From Marinomonas ostreistagni (GTDB lineage Bacteria; Pseudomonadota; Gammaproteobacteria; Pseudomonadales; Marinomonadaceae): a stretch of 64,000 nt of DNA. Of the stretch, positions 1 to 9,446 are shown one piece after another. The stretch's first letter is position 1, and the number at the start of each line of letters is the position of its first letter. The notes under the pieces were generated by a model. The model was given only the letters and a program-made list of their open reading frames with translations, was not told where the DNA came from and did no database searches. The stretch is from contig NZ_JAFEKF010000005.1 of NCBI RefSeq assembly GCF_016888445.1, forward strand, positions 62,001 to 126,000, in the 5' to 3' direction. The position numbers and the translations under genes were made by a program.

Positions 1-852
1 GTTTTCATTTTTGTCATTTGGATACAAGACCTTAGAAATGGTTTCGCCAATGGCTTTGGAGCGCACCGCTTCAACATAATCGCCATTGTTAAACTCATCC
101 AGATCAAAGTCTTCGGTCGAACGTGACGACCACAAGCGCAAGAAGTTGACCGTCTTGGTGTCATAGCCAGCCACGGGAATATCATGGGGAATGCCCAGCA
201 CACTTTTGGTATCCACCCAGCGCGGATGGTAATTGCCAAAGCTATCGAAAGCCTCTTCCACGCGCCCATAAAACTGCACCGTCTGCGCGTATTCAGGACG
301 CACTAACTCCCAAGGGGTACCGTAGTTGATCCAAGTATCGGGGTGCTCTACTTGCTGGCCGTTTAGAAACTCTTGTTTAAACAAGCCAAATTCATAATAG
401 ATGCCATAACCTACTGCTGGCAGATCTAACGTCGCCAATGAATCTAAGAAACACGCGGCCAGTCGACCTAAACCACCGTTGCCCAAGCCCATATCCATTT
501 CTACATCACAGATAGCCTGCCAATCTTGGCCAAGCTCTTCGAGGGCTTGTTTGGCTTCATCATAGACACGCACATTGTGTACGTTATTGATCAACATCCG
601 CCCCATCAGGTATTCCATCGATAGGTAATACACACGGCGCACATTGTCTTGATTATGGCGTTCTTGGGTCGCCACCATATCGTCGATGATGCGATCTCGC
701 ACCGCGAGGGATAAACACAGCCACCAATCACGCTTAGTCGCCTGCTCAGAACGCAGCGCTAAGGTATAACGCATGTGGTAAAGAATGTTTTGCTTAAACT
801 CCTGACACGAAGCGATTACCTGATCCGAAAGTTGTTGTGATGCGTCAGCCAT
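1..852 (-). CDS. glgP: Glycogen/starch phosphorylase, N-terminal part (partial)
   Basis: Phosphorolysis of alpha-1,4-glucan to glucose-1-phosphate in the cytoplasm. The frame is open from an ATG at 852 to the window edge, giving the first 284 residues of a protein that is usually about 800-840 residues, so the catalytic C-terminal part with the pyridoxal-phosphate lysine lies outside. Diagnostic N-terminal stretches are visible: [13 protein letters not shown], then [19 protein letters not shown], then [12 protein letters not shown], all typical of the family. An AGAGGA Shine-Dalgarno lies just upstream of the ATG. It is transcribed leftwards, downstream of the terminator at 965-995, so it probably has its own promoter in the 853-964 gap. 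No other glycogen gene is visible here. Confidence 0.95.
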   Translation of the reverse strand, partial: MADASQQLSDQVIASCQEFKQNILYHMRYTLALRSEQATKRDWWLCLSLAVRDRIIDDMVATQERHNQDNVRRVYYLSMEYLMGRMLINNVHNVRVYDEAKQALEELGQDWQAICDVEMDMGLGNGGLGRLAACFLDSLATLDLPAVGYGIYYEFGLFKQEFLNGQQVEHPDTWINYGTPWELVRPEYAQTVQFYGRVEEAFDSFGNYHPRWVDTKSVLGIPHDIPVAGYDTKTVNFLRLWSSRSTEDFDLDEFNNGDYVEAVRSKAIGETISKVLYPNDKNEN

Positions 853-964
853 GCCTATCGTCCTCTGAAAATGGGGGTCTATCATCAATATAGCGTCTCT
901 ATGTTGCAACGCCATGTCGTTGGCTGTCTAGCGTACAATGGGGAGCAATGGTGCGTTGTTTGGA

Positions 965-995
965 CAAAAAAAAGCCAGCCCCAAACGAGGCTGGC
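965..995 (-). terminator. Rho-independent terminator of the LigB-type dioxygenase gene
   Basis: Arms GCCAGCC (974-980) and GGCTGGC (989-995) enclose an 8-nt loop. On the minus strand the stem is followed by a run of eight T. It lies just past the stop codon of the dioxygenase gene. Confidence 0.85.
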
Positions 996-1026
996 AAAAG
1001 GGAAGGAACCGATGAAAAAAACTGCG

Positions 1027-1815
1027 CTACCAAATAAAGTGACGTGCTTCGACTCCAAGCGCAGTAAATGGAATCGAACGCCCTTGGGATTGGGCGATGG
1101 CATGACACACAATTAACGGAATCAGATGCTCTTCACGTGGGTGACAAAAACGTCCACCCTCGACTTTGCTCCACTCAGACCAGCGCTGCTGCGCCTGCTC
1201 AGGCTTGATGTCGACCGCGGTGACCGTCTCATCAAGCCAGCTTTGGAACGCATGTACATCGTGATTTATTTGTTCGGTTTTCGGCGCAAAAAAGGTACGC
1301 ATATTGTGGAAACTAAAGCCTGACCCGATCACCAGCGCATCTTCTGGTAAGACCTTGGCTAGCTGCTCTCCAAGCTGCCAGTGCTGACGTGGATCCAGCG
1401 AGCTCGCCAAAGAAATCTGCAACACTGGAATATCCGCCTCTGGGTACATCAACATCAGCGGAATAAACATACCATGGTCAAACCCACGGCTGGCATTAGC
1501 CTTGATCGCAACGCCAGCAGCATTGAGCTGCTCAGCCATCCGTTGCGCCAGCTCAGGTGCGCCTGGCGCTGGGTATTGCAACTGATACGACTCTTCAGGA
1601 AAACCATAATAGTCGTAAATCAGCTCAGGTTTTGCAGCACTGGTGATTTCAAATGACGCGGTTTCCCAGTGAGCACTGAGCACGACAATCACTGATGGCT
1701 GCTTAGGTAGCGCCTGAGTTAGATCTTGTAAGGTTGATACCAGCTCTTGGTGTCCGGGATCACCTAACACCGGCATTGGGCCACCACCATGGGAAACAAA
1801 TGCAACAGAAGACAT
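1027..1815 (-). CDS. DODA-type (LigB-fold) extradiol ring-cleavage dioxygenase
   Basis: A 262-residue member of the class III extradiol dioxygenase / 4,5-DOPA dioxygenase family (YgiD-like), a cytoplasmic metalloenzyme that opens catecholic rings with O2. Candidate metal and catalytic histidines are H9 in VSHGGGP, the histidine in SAHWE near residue 50, the one in GFDHGMFIPL, and the late one in EEHLIPL. Length equals the usual 255-275. The start was set at 1815 because an AAGGAG ribosome site at 1821-1826 fits that ATG with 5-nt spacing; an in-frame GTG at 1821 overlaps the ribosome site and is unlikely. It is monocistronic, followed by a strong terminator. The natural substrate cannot be told; aromatic-pathway partners are not adjacent. 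Confidence 0.85.
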   Translation of the reverse strand: MSSVAFVSHGGGPMPVLGDPGHQELVSTLQDLTQALPKQPSVIVVLSAHWETASFEITSAAKPELIYDYYGFPEESYQLQYPAPGAPELAQRMAEQLNAAGVAIKANASRGFDHGMFIPLMLMYPEADIPVLQISLASSLDPRQHWQLGEQLAKVLPEDALVIGSGFSFHNMRTFFAPKTEQINHDVHAFQSWLDETVTAVDIKPEQAQQRWSEWSKVEGGRFCHPREEHLIPLIVCHAIAQSQGRSIPFTALGVEARHFIW

Positions 1816-2231
1816 ACACACTCCTTAAACAGGTCAAAGCGCTTGGCTTAATCAATGGCTCACATATTAGACCCAGCAAGGAGCGCAATAAATACACAAA
1901 ACAAAAACTATTTATTCACAAAAAAGAAATAATTTAATAATTATCCCTCGCTAAAGCTGCCTCAAAAGCATCTGCTTTATCTCAATATAACGTCAAATAG
2001 TGCTATTAGAGCATCAACTAGCATCCGAATAAGACAATTAGCTAAATGTTTTTCCCTTCTCTGCTGTGTTAGATTCGGTAGTCTGATTTACACAAGTCGT
2101 ACGCATTGTGTGATTAAGTTTGCACAATTTAACGCTACAGCGGCTGAAATCTTCTGAGTCATGCCAATGACTCGCCATTTTAGAAAAATAATCCTTCGTT
2201 CAACGAGCGGATATCACTGGAGAACTTTTTT
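1816..2231. other. AT-rich divergent intergenic region
   Basis: No gene is apparent in these 416 bases. They separate the leftward dioxygenase gene from the rightward symporter gene and should hold both promoters. Around 2088-2118 ACACAA and TTGTGT form a short inverted repeat that could be an operator. No promoter hexamers are strong enough to call. Confidence 0.4.
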
Positions 2232-3734
2232 ATGCAAGCATTCATTGATTTCCTCAATGGAGTCATCTGGAGCCCTGCATTGATTTATCTTTGCTTAGGC
2301 GCCGGCCTGTTCTACTCAATTTTGACCCGTTTTGCACAAGTACGACACTTCAAAGAAATGTGGTCCTTGCTGTTTAACTCAACGCCATCTGAAAAAGGTA
2401 TTTCATCGTTCCAAGCCTTAGCAGTATCTCTTTCAGGTCGTGTCGGTACTGGTAACATCGCAGGGGTTGCTGCGGCGATCGGTTTCGGTGGCCCAGGCGC
2501 GGTATTTTGGATGTGGGTGGTGGCGTTCTTAGGCGCAAGTACCGCTTACGCAGAATCCACACTCGGTCAGATCTACAAGGTTAACGACAACGGTCAGTAC
2601 CGTGGTGGTCCTGCGTATTACTTCGAGAAAGGCCTACGCCTTAAGTGGTTAGGGGTATTGTTTGCTCTAGCTTCAATCATCGCATGTGGTGTGTTCTTAC
2701 CTGGCATTCAAGCCAACTCAGTGGGCAACGCTGTGGCACAAGTATTTGGCCCAGGCGAGATCATTGCGACATCATTTGGTGAAGTGGGTACCACTAAACT
2801 GGTGGCCCTAGCGGTTATCCTAGTGGTATTGGCATTCATCATCTTTGGTGGTATCAAGCGTATTGCCAACTTCACACAGATCATCGTGCCATTTATGGCG
2901 ATGGGCTACATCGTGATGGCATTGATCGTTGTTTTCCTAAACGTTGATCAAGTACCTGGCATTTTCGCCATGATCATCTCTGATGCGTTTAGCGCTCAGG
3001 CAGGCTTTGGTGCCGCGATCGGCTGGGGTGTAAAACGTGGTGTTTACTCTAACGAAGCTGGCCAAGGTACTGGCCCGCACGCTGCCGCTGCTGCAGAAGT
3101 TAAACACCCTTCACAGCAAGGTTTGGTGCAAGCGTTCTCGGTCTACGTTGATACTCTATTCGTATGTACCGCAACAGCCTTGATGATCCTGATCACACAG
3201 CAGTACAACGTACAAGGCACGCTACCAGATGGTCAATTCATCACACAAAACGTTCCTGCGGATGTGATCATCGCCTCACCTGCATTCACGCAGATGGCTC
3301 TGCAAAGCATCTTTGGTGACTTCGGCTCTGCGTTTGTCGGCATTGCGTTGTTCTTCTTCGCCTTCACCACCATCTTGGCTTACTACTACATTGCTGAGAC
3401 CAACGTCGCCTACTTGCGTCGTGCGTTGAAGCTAAACGTACCGCTAACCCTAGTGAAACTATTGATCATGTTTATGGTGGCTTACGGCACCGTCAACACA
3501 GCTGGTTACATCTGGAACCTAGGTGACGTGGGTGTAGGCTTGATGGCTTGGTTAAACATCGTCGGCATCCTAGCGATCTTCTTCATGGCACGCCCAACCA
3601 TGCGTGCGCTAAAAGATTACGAAGATCAAAAAGCCGCTGGTGTCGAAGAATACACCTTCGACCCGAAAGCCCTTGGCATTAAAGGCGCAGACTTCTGGGA
3701 AAAGCGCCTAGAAGAGCAGCAAAAGAATAAATAA
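2232..3734 (+). CDS. Alanine/glycine:cation (Na+) symporter, AgcS family
   Basis: A 500-residue inner-membrane transporter of the AlsT/DagA/AgcS family that takes up alanine or glycine with Na+ (or H+). The family signature GRVGTGNIAGVAAAIGFGGP lies near residues 69-88, and later conserved stretches (GVKRGVYSNEAGQGTGPHAAA near residue 270, and YYYIAETN in the C-terminal third) are intact. About ten hydrophobic segments are visible and the length is typical for the family. A GGAGAA ribosome site at 2219-2224 fixes the ATG start. Transcribed alone and closed by the 11-bp terminator at 3754-3792. The exact amino acid transported cannot be deduced from sequence. Confidence 0.93.
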   Translation: MQAFIDFLNGVIWSPALIYLCLGAGLFYSILTRFAQVRHFKEMWSLLFNSTPSEKGISSFQALAVSLSGRVGTGNIAGVAAAIGFGGPGAVFWMWVVAFLGASTAYAESTLGQIYKVNDNGQYRGGPAYYFEKGLRLKWLGVLFALASIIACGVFLPGIQANSVGNAVAQVFGPGEIIATSFGEVGTTKLVALAVILVVLAFIIFGGIKRIANFTQIIVPFMAMGYIVMALIVVFLNVDQVPGIFAMIISDAFSAQAGFGAAIGWGVKRGVYSNEAGQGTGPHAAAAAEVKHPSQQGLVQAFSVYVDTLFVCTATALMILITQQYNVQGTLPDGQFITQNVPADVIIASPAFTQMALQSIFGDFGSAFVGIALFFFAFTTILAYYYIAETNVAYLRRALKLNVPLTLVKLLIMFMVAYGTVNTAGYIWNLGDVGVGLMAWLNIVGILAIFFMARPTMRALKDYEDQKAAGVEEYTFDPKALGIKGADFWEKRLEEQQKNK

Positions 3735-3753
3735 GGCGACATTTTCGTCTTAT

Positions 3754-3792
3754 AAAAAGGCCGCTTAGGGAAACCTAAGCGGCCTTTCTTTT
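3754..3792. terminator. Bidirectional terminator between convergent genes
   Basis: Perfect 11-bp stem, arms GGCCGCTTAGG (3759-3769) and CCTAAGCGGCC (3774-3784), with a GAAA tetraloop. A runs precede and T runs follow, so it can serve the symporter gene (plus) and the PPOX gene (minus). Confidence 0.9.
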
Positions 3793-3818
3793 ACTGGGCA
3801 AAAAGTGCTTAACGTACT

Positions 3819-4385
3819 CTATTCTAATGAATCCAAGCCCAGCTGATCCTGTACGATTTGCCCTAATGACGGCAAAATATCACGTGAGGTAAAGTGCTCA
3901 CTGTCCCAAATATGACTGACTAGCATGGCTTTAGGGCAATGGAAAAACAGCTCACTGATGGCAATCTTAACCACCAGCTTCGGACGTTTTTTGCCCTCTA
4001 AGCAGCGCTCGATCAAATCTTCATCATCGTGCAAACTAGCACGGCCTTTCACACGCAACACTTCGTTAATGCCCGGGATGATAAACAGAATACTGATTTC
4101 TGGGTTATGTAAGAGGTTGTGCAAGGTATCCAAACGATTATTACCTGCATGATCGCCAAACACTATGTGCTCGTTGTCCAATACCTGTACAAATCCTGCC
4201 GGGCCACCACGCGGCGAGATATCCATCTTACCTTGAGCCGTTTGCGTCGATAGGACGATGAAGGAACTGTGCTGGATAAACGTCTGTGAATGGGGCTCTA
4301 ATGCGCTAATAGCCTTCTGCGCCACAATCGGATGCGGCGCTTTATACAAAGCTTCTAACTGGTCAAGGGTGGTAATCTGCGCCAT
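3819..4385 (-). CDS. PPOX-type FMN-dependent flavoprotein (MSMEG_1061-like)
   Basis: A 188-residue split-barrel flavoprotein of the pyridoxamine 5'-phosphate oxidase superfamily. The stretches SPRGGPAGFVQVLD, then FGDHAGNNRLDTLHNLL, then LFIIPGINEVLRVKGRA match the MSMEG_1061 subfamily, which probably binds FMN or F420-like cofactors; its physiological reaction is not known. The start was placed at 4385 because GAGAGAA lies 4 nt upstream; an in-frame ATG at 4427 would add 14 residues without a ribosome site. It ends next to the shared terminator at 3754-3792. It lies in tandem with the AraC regulator gene (minus), 92 bases away, but a functional link to ethanolamine is not evident. Confidence 0.85.
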   Translation of the reverse strand: MAQITTLDQLEALYKAPHPIVAQKAISALEPHSQTFIQHSSFIVLSTQTAQGKMDISPRGGPAGFVQVLDNEHIVFGDHAGNNRLDTLHNLLHNPEISILFIIPGINEVLRVKGRASLHDDEDLIERCLEGKKRPKLVVKIAISELFFHCPKAMLVSHIWDSEHFTSRDILPSLGQIVQDQLGLDSLE

Positions 4386-4477
4386 AAAATTCTCTCGTAG
4401 CGATTCTCTTTTGTAGTTGAGAATCATTAGTTTTACAGCACATTCTAAATATCTGACTTACGCAATACAACCAAGCG

Positions 4478-5449
4478 TTACGGCGAATACGCATGCACCC
4501 TCGCATGTGACGGCAGCTCACCAAATAACATGCGGTAATCTTTGGCAAATTGACTCATATGCCAAAAGCCCCATTCCGCGGCAATATCCGCCACGTTCAC
4601 GCCCTCTTCGGCGACAATCAACTCACGGCGTACACCATTCAAGCGCGACATTCGCAGATATTGAATCGGACTAATAGAGAGGATGCTTTCAAACGCGTAT
4701 TGCAGGGTACGACGACTGACATTCGCCACTTCACAGAGATCCGTTACCGTTAACGGCGTATCAGGGTGATCGTGAATAAACGCCCGCGCGGTATCCACCA
4801 CCTGCTTGCGGTGATGGTAACTTTGCGTTTGTGCTGGGGCAGGCTCTTCGGCTTTGAGCACTTCTAAAAGCGCCATCATCAACAAATCATGGGCTAGGCG
4901 CTCTGGCATCGCACTGATCGCCTGACCATTAAGTAGACGCGTGAGTACATAACGTACATCCGTCAACGTTTTCTTTGGCAACGCTAAACGACCATGTTCA
5001 GTCAGCTCTGACCAATTCAAATCCACACCGTGGATCTTCGCCATACGCATCAAAGCAGGCAGTTTCACTACCATACCAAACAGTTCATAGTTCTGTGGTG
5101 TGGTCAGCTCAAATTCACAACCGCCGGGGCGGCACATAATATGCTGCTCACGCACAGTCAGTCCGTTGATACGACTTTCCTCTTGGCCGTTCAGTGGAAT
5201 GCCCAGCCAGACAGAATCCGGCCACACCACACACTTTTGCTGCAGCGCTTGGCTGGTCACTTCCTTGAATACTTGCAGATCGCTAAATGGCAGCTCGACA
5301 ATCGCACCGCGAAAACCACCGCGACTGGTTTGATCGTACTCCTGTTGCCAATTGGTGAGGTTACTGGCGTGTAAATCCGCATCAAAGGCCTCTTTAAAGG
5401 ATACTTTGATGCTCTTTTTTGGTGCATTTAGTGCTTCTATCCCTGTCAT
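4478..5449 (-). CDS. AraC-family regulator of ethanolamine genes (EutR-like)
   Basis: A 323-residue transcription factor. The last ~100 residues form a typical AraC double helix-turn-helix: LTVTDLCEVANVSRRTLQYA is the first recognition region and VADIAAEWGFWHMSQFAKDY the second. The N-terminal ~200 residues are a ligand or oligomerisation domain. It is divergent from eutB with 220 bases between, so it most likely activates the eut genes in response to ethanolamine (and possibly B12, as E. coli EutR does); that role is inferred from position. The start at 5449 is preceded by GGAGAA; an upstream in-frame start at 5479 lacks a ribosome site. Length is close to EutR (350). Confidence 0.85.
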   Translation of the reverse strand: MTGIEALNAPKKSIKVSFKEAFDADLHASNLTNWQQEYDQTSRGGFRGAIVELPFSDLQVFKEVTSQALQQKCVVWPDSVWLGIPLNGQEESRINGLTVREQHIMCRPGGCEFELTTPQNYELFGMVVKLPALMRMAKIHGVDLNWSELTEHGRLALPKKTLTDVRYVLTRLLNGQAISAMPERLAHDLLMMALLEVLKAEEPAPAQTQSYHHRKQVVDTARAFIHDHPDTPLTVTDLCEVANVSRRTLQYAFESILSISPIQYLRMSRLNGVRRELIVAEEGVNVADIAAEWGFWHMSQFAKDYRMLFGELPSHARVHAYSP

Positions 5450-5470
5450 CTTTGTTCTCCGACTATCAAA

Positions 5471-5487
5471 TTTGCGCAAAACGCAAA
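5471..5487. promoter_or_regulatory. Possible operator in the eutR-like/eutB divergent region
   Basis: TTTGCG (5471-5476) and CGCAAA (5482-5487) form a 6-5-6 inverted repeat 22 bases upstream of the AraC gene start. Its position suits autoregulation. Weak: based on symmetry only. Confidence 0.25.
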
Positions 5488-5669
5488 CCTGAAATCTTTA
5501 TAGTTATTTGATTTATAAGGATTTTTAAATATTGCCAAAATTCGATAACGCCTTTTCATACACATTTAACAAAATGTCATAACTTGCTGAGTGTTCTAGC
5601 CAGCAATCTTCATGCCCATAAGGCAGCGTTATCAAACAGGCTTTTAACAGTAGACGGAAAAGTTTCACT

Positions 5670-7085
5670 ATGACAAATGCACAGACTCAATTTCGCTTTC
5701 GACATACGGTGGGTGAGCGAACATTTGGCTTTAAAAGCTTGGCCGAGTTGATGGCCAAAGCCACTCCCGCACGATCCGGTGATCGCCTTGCAGGCGTTGC
5801 TGCTGAAACAGCGGAAGAGCGTGCCATTGCACAGATGACGCTGGCCGATGTGCCACTGAAATTATTCTTAGAAGAAGTCGTCGTACCGTATGAAGACGAT
5901 GAAATTACTCGGCTTATCATCGATGAACACGACAAGCTAGCCTTTGCACCAATTTCTCATCTAACGGTGGGTGGTTTTCGTGATTGGCTACTAAGCGATA
6001 TGGCGACACCTGCCATGTTGGAAAAAGTCCGCGACGGTATCACGCCAGAAATGGCCGCGGCGGTGAGCAAGATTATGCGTAACCAAGACCTGATTTTGGT
6101 CGCTAAAAAATGCCATGTGAAAACCGCGTTTCGTAACACCATCGGCCTACCAGGGCACCTTTCAACGCGCTTACAGCCGAACCATCCAACCGATGATCTA
6201 ACAGGCATCGCGGCCAGTATCTTAGACGGTTTGATGTACGCCAACGGCGATGCAGTCATCGGGATTAACCCGGCTACCGATAACGTGGCACAGGCATGTC
6301 GCTTGATGAAAATGATGGATGAGGTGATCCAGCATTATGAAATCCCAACGCAATCCTGTGTATTAACGCACGTTACCAACACTATCGAATGCATCGAACA
6401 AGGCGCGCCAGTTGACCTTGTTTTCCAGTCCATTGGCGGAACGCAAGCCACCAATGACAGTTTTGGTTTTAACCTCGCTACCTTGGCCGAAGCTCGCGAG
6501 GCAGCGCTTTCCCTAAAACGCGGCACCGTGGGCGATAACGTCATGTACTTTGAAACCGGTCAAGGTAGCGCTCTATCTGCTAACGCTCATCACAATGTCG
6601 ACCAACAAACCTGTGAAGCGCGTGCCTACGCCGTGGCACGCAAATTCAAACCACTGTTGGTGAATACCGTGGTGGGCTTTATCGGTCCTGAATATTTGTT
6701 CGATGGCAAAGAGATCACTCGCGCGGGGCTTGAAGATCACTTCTGTGCCAAGTTACTCGGTCTGCCAATGGGTTGTGACGTTTGTTACACCAACCACGCG
6801 CAAGCCGATCAAAACGATATGGACAACTTGATGACGCTGCTCGCAGTAGCAGGTTGTACCTTCATCATGGGCATCCCAGGTTCTGATGACATCATGCTCA
6901 ACTATCAAACCACCTCATTCCACGATGCTATGTATGTACGCCAAGCGCTGGGCTTAACCCCTGCACCCGAGTTTGATCAATGGTTGAAGCACACAAACAT
7001 CTTCAATGACGATCAGTTCACTTTGAATCACCAGGTTCCGTCAGCGTTTGAAAAGTCGCTAAAACGTATGCTGGGAGGCCAATAA
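5670..7085 (+). CDS. eutB: Ethanolamine ammonia-lyase, large (catalytic) subunit
   Basis: With EutC it forms the adenosylcobalamin-dependent enzyme that converts ethanolamine to acetaldehyde and ammonia. The 471-residue protein is collinear with the family (about 450-465): FGFKSLAELMAKATPARSGD near the N-terminus, then VIGINPATDNV, LVFQSIGGTQATNDSFG, and FETGQGSALSANAHHNVDQQ in the barrel that binds substrate, and GLPMGCDVCYTNHAQADQND towards the C-terminus. GGAAAAG precedes the ATG. It is the first gene of the eutB-eutC-permease operon, 1 base from eutC, divergent from the AraC regulator. No frameshift or missing motif was seen. Confidence 0.97.
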   Translation: MTNAQTQFRFRHTVGERTFGFKSLAELMAKATPARSGDRLAGVAAETAEERAIAQMTLADVPLKLFLEEVVVPYEDDEITRLIIDEHDKLAFAPISHLTVGGFRDWLLSDMATPAMLEKVRDGITPEMAAAVSKIMRNQDLILVAKKCHVKTAFRNTIGLPGHLSTRLQPNHPTDDLTGIAASILDGLMYANGDAVIGINPATDNVAQACRLMKMMDEVIQHYEIPTQSCVLTHVTNTIECIEQGAPVDLVFQSIGGTQATNDSFGFNLATLAEAREAALSLKRGTVGDNVMYFETGQGSALSANAHHNVDQQTCEARAYAVARKFKPLLVNTVVGFIGPEYLFDGKEITRAGLEDHFCAKLLGLPMGCDVCYTNHAQADQNDMDNLMTLLAVAGCTFIMGIPGSDDIMLNYQTTSFHDAMYVRQALGLTPAPEFDQWLKHTNIFNDDQFTLNHQVPSAFEKSLKRMLGGQ

Positions 7086-7086
7086 C

Positions 7087-7935
7087 ATGAAACGTGTGTT
7101 CCCAACTCACCCAACCAACGATCCAGTAATTGAAAACCCATGGCAGCGTTTGCGCGAATTTACCGATGCCCGTATTGGCCTTGGCCGCGCGGGCGTCAGT
7201 GTGCCGACAAAGCATTTACTAGCCTTTCAATTAGCACACGCGCAAGCCATTGATGCCGTGCATACACCGCTCAATATCGACGGTTTGATTGAAAACCTTA
7301 CAGCCCAAAGCTGGTGTCCGAAAGGCCAGCCCTTGCGATTACATAGCCGTGCAGAACATCGTGACATGTATCTGCAACGCCCAGACTACGGGCGCCTATT
7401 AAATAAAGCCTCCGAGCAAACCTTAGAAGACCACGCCTACCTCAACGATGATCCATACGATCTCGCCTTTGTCATTGTCGATGGTCTATCGGCGCTCGCG
7501 ATTGAAGAAAATACGCTGCCGTTTCTCGGTGAATTAATTCCACAGCTGACCAGTGGCCCTGAGCCATGGTCGATTGCACCACTGTGTTTTGTCGAACAGG
7601 GCCGTGTCGCCATTGGCGATCCTATCGGTGAGTTATTGAATGCCAAATGTGTGGTGGTTCTCGTTGGTGAACGCCCAGGGTTAAGCTCCCCAGACAGCAT
7701 GGGCTTGTACCTGACTTGGGCGCCTAAGTCGGGGAAAACCGATGCCTACCGAAACTGTATTTCCAACATCCGTACAGCAGGATTGAACTACCCCGAAGCC
7801 AGCCGCAAAACTCGCTACCTACTCAATGAAGCGCGAACAAAACAGCTGTCAGGGGTGCAACTGAAAGACCGTACTGACGAATCAGCGCTTGAGCATGAAA
7901 ACGATAACAACAACTTCCTTATCTCAAAAAGCTAG
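7087..7935 (+). CDS. eutC: Ethanolamine ammonia-lyase, small (cobalamin-binding) subunit
   Basis: A 282-residue partner of EutB; the family is normally 270-300 residues. Family stretches are visible: ARIGLGRAGVSVPTKHLLAFQLAHAQA near residues 28-54, the DYGRLL and VIVDGLSALAIEEN segments in the middle, and VVLVGERPGLSSPDSMGLYLTW in the B12-binding C-terminal half. A GGAGG inside the end of eutB precedes its ATG, consistent with translational coupling. The 1-base gap from eutB and 67-base gap to the permease support one operon. The hydrophilic tail of about 20 residues is longer than essential and unremarkable. Confidence 0.97.
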   Translation: MKRVFPTHPTNDPVIENPWQRLREFTDARIGLGRAGVSVPTKHLLAFQLAHAQAIDAVHTPLNIDGLIENLTAQSWCPKGQPLRLHSRAEHRDMYLQRPDYGRLLNKASEQTLEDHAYLNDDPYDLAFVIVDGLSALAIEENTLPFLGELIPQLTSGPEPWSIAPLCFVEQGRVAIGDPIGELLNAKCVVVLVGERPGLSSPDSMGLYLTWAPKSGKTDAYRNCISNIRTAGLNYPEASRKTRYLLNEARTKQLSGVQLKDRTDESALEHENDNNNFLISKS

Positions 7936-8002
7936 ACCTTAAACATTAGAACTCTCAAAAACCATTTAAAAACATAACCGTACAGACACATGAGGAACAC
8001 AC

Positions 8003-9409
8003 ATGGCTGAACAAATGGATCAAGAATACCTGGCAAAACGCCAGCTCAAACGCGGCACCGCAGGCTGGCTTTTGCTAGCAGGGTTAGGTGTTTCCTACGT
8101 TATCTCTGGTGACTTCGCCGGCTGGAACTTCGGTATAGCCGAAGCGGGCTGGGGTGGCTTTGCTGTGGCTGCCGTATTGATGGGCATTATGTATTTAACG
8201 CTGGTTTTATCTTTGGCAGAAATGTCGGCATCGATCCCTGCTGCCGGTGGCGGTTACAGCTTTGCGCGCCAAGCAATGGGCCCAGTGGGCGGCTACATGA
8301 CCGGCCTTGCCGTGCTGATCGAATATGCGCTTGCCCCTGCAGCGATTGTGATTTTTATTGGCTCCGCGGTCGAAGAACTATTGGGCTTTAATGGCCCTGT
8401 GGTTTATGCCTTATTCTATTTAGTGTTTATTGGCATTCACTTAGCAGGTGTAGGTGAAGCGTTAAAAGTCATGATGGTAATCTCTGGTCTTGCGGTACTT
8501 GCGATTCTCGGCACAGGTGTTGCGCTGATTGGTGATTTTGATGCCTCACGTCTGTTTGACATTGCACCAACGTCAGCAGCAGGTGCTTCTGAGTTTATGC
8601 CATTTGGTTGGTACGGTGTCTGGGCGGCGTTGCCGTTTGCGATGTGGTTATTCCTTGCGGTAGAAGGTGTGCCGTTGGCTGCAGAAGAAGCAAAGAACCC
8701 AGCGAAAGACGTACCTAAAGGCATCATTGGCGCCATGATCTTCCTACTGTTCACAGCGACTCTAGTGGTCTTTTTGCTAGCCGGTGTGACAGGCGCTGAA
8801 GCGATTGGTGGCAGTGCCGTGCCGTTGGTGGATGCACTGAATGTAGCAGGCAAGCCAACTCTTGCGACACTGGTGAACGTGCTTGCTCTAGCAGGCTTGG
8901 TTGCGTCTTTCTTCTCGATTATTTACGGCTACAGCCGCTTGGTATTTGCGCTGTCTCGTGCAGGCTACTTGCCAAAGAGTCTATCGCTTACCAACGAGCG
9001 CAAAGTGCCAGCCCGTGCCTTGATCGTACCGGGTGTGTTTGGTTTCTTGGCTTCTCTGACAGGTGAAGGTGATTTGATGTTGGGCATGGCGGTTGTTGGT
9101 GCGACTGTATCTTACGCACTGATGGCATTGAGCCACATTTTACTTCGCGTCAAACAACCTGACCTTGAGCGCCCTTATAAAACACCAGGTGGCGTGATCA
9201 CTTCGGGGATTGCCCTAGTGCTGTCGATCGTTGCGCTGACAGGTGTTTACGCTTACGACCCACGTGCCTTTATGTACACCTTGGCGTTGTTCGTGATCGG
9301 TGCCGCTTACTTCTTCTTGTACAGCAAAAACCGTCTGGTCGCGAAAACACCAGAAGAAGAGTTCAACATGCTGGCACAGGCTGAAGCAGATCTATCCACA
9401 CAGTCTTAA
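8003..9409 (+). CDS. eat: Ethanolamine permease (APC superfamily)
   Basis: A 468-residue inner-membrane transporter with about 12 hydrophobic segments, of the amino acid/polyamine/organocation superfamily and most like the ethanolamine permease family. SYVISGDFAGWNFGIAEAGWGG near the N-terminus, AEMSASIPAAGGGYSFARQA in TM2-3 and AVEGVPLAAEEAKNPAKDVP in the middle are characteristic. GAGGAAC precedes the ATG. Being last in the eutBC operon strongly supports ethanolamine as substrate. It replaces the transporter and shell genes of the microcompartment type. Transcription may end at the weak hairpin at 9475-9511. Confidence 0.93.
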   Translation: MAEQMDQEYLAKRQLKRGTAGWLLLAGLGVSYVISGDFAGWNFGIAEAGWGGFAVAAVLMGIMYLTLVLSLAEMSASIPAAGGGYSFARQAMGPVGGYMTGLAVLIEYALAPAAIVIFIGSAVEELLGFNGPVVYALFYLVFIGIHLAGVGEALKVMMVISGLAVLAILGTGVALIGDFDASRLFDIAPTSAAGASEFMPFGWYGVWAALPFAMWLFLAVEGVPLAAEEAKNPAKDVPKGIIGAMIFLLFTATLVVFLLAGVTGAEAIGGSAVPLVDALNVAGKPTLATLVNVLALAGLVASFFSIIYGYSRLVFALSRAGYLPKSLSLTNERKVPARALIVPGVFGFLASLTGEGDLMLGMAVVGATVSYALMALSHILLRVKQPDLERPYKTPGGVITSGIALVLSIVALTGVYAYDPRAFMYTLALFVIGAAYFFLYSKNRLVAKTPEEEFNMLAQAEADLSTQS

Positions 9410-9446
9410 GTATTGTTAGCGTTTTTTGTCCGACCTTAACTTTGTC

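Noticed and set aside
871..1116. Short open frames on both strands over the dioxygenase terminator
   Set aside because: They overlap the end of the dioxygenase gene and its terminator, have no ribosome site and no family features.
2080..2120. CRP-like site upstream of the symporter
   Set aside because: Only partial symmetry; matches too few consensus positions to call.
8437..8853. 138-residue minus-strand frame inside the ethanolamine permease
   Set aside because: Antisense shadow of a well-supported gene; low-complexity composition and no ribosome site.
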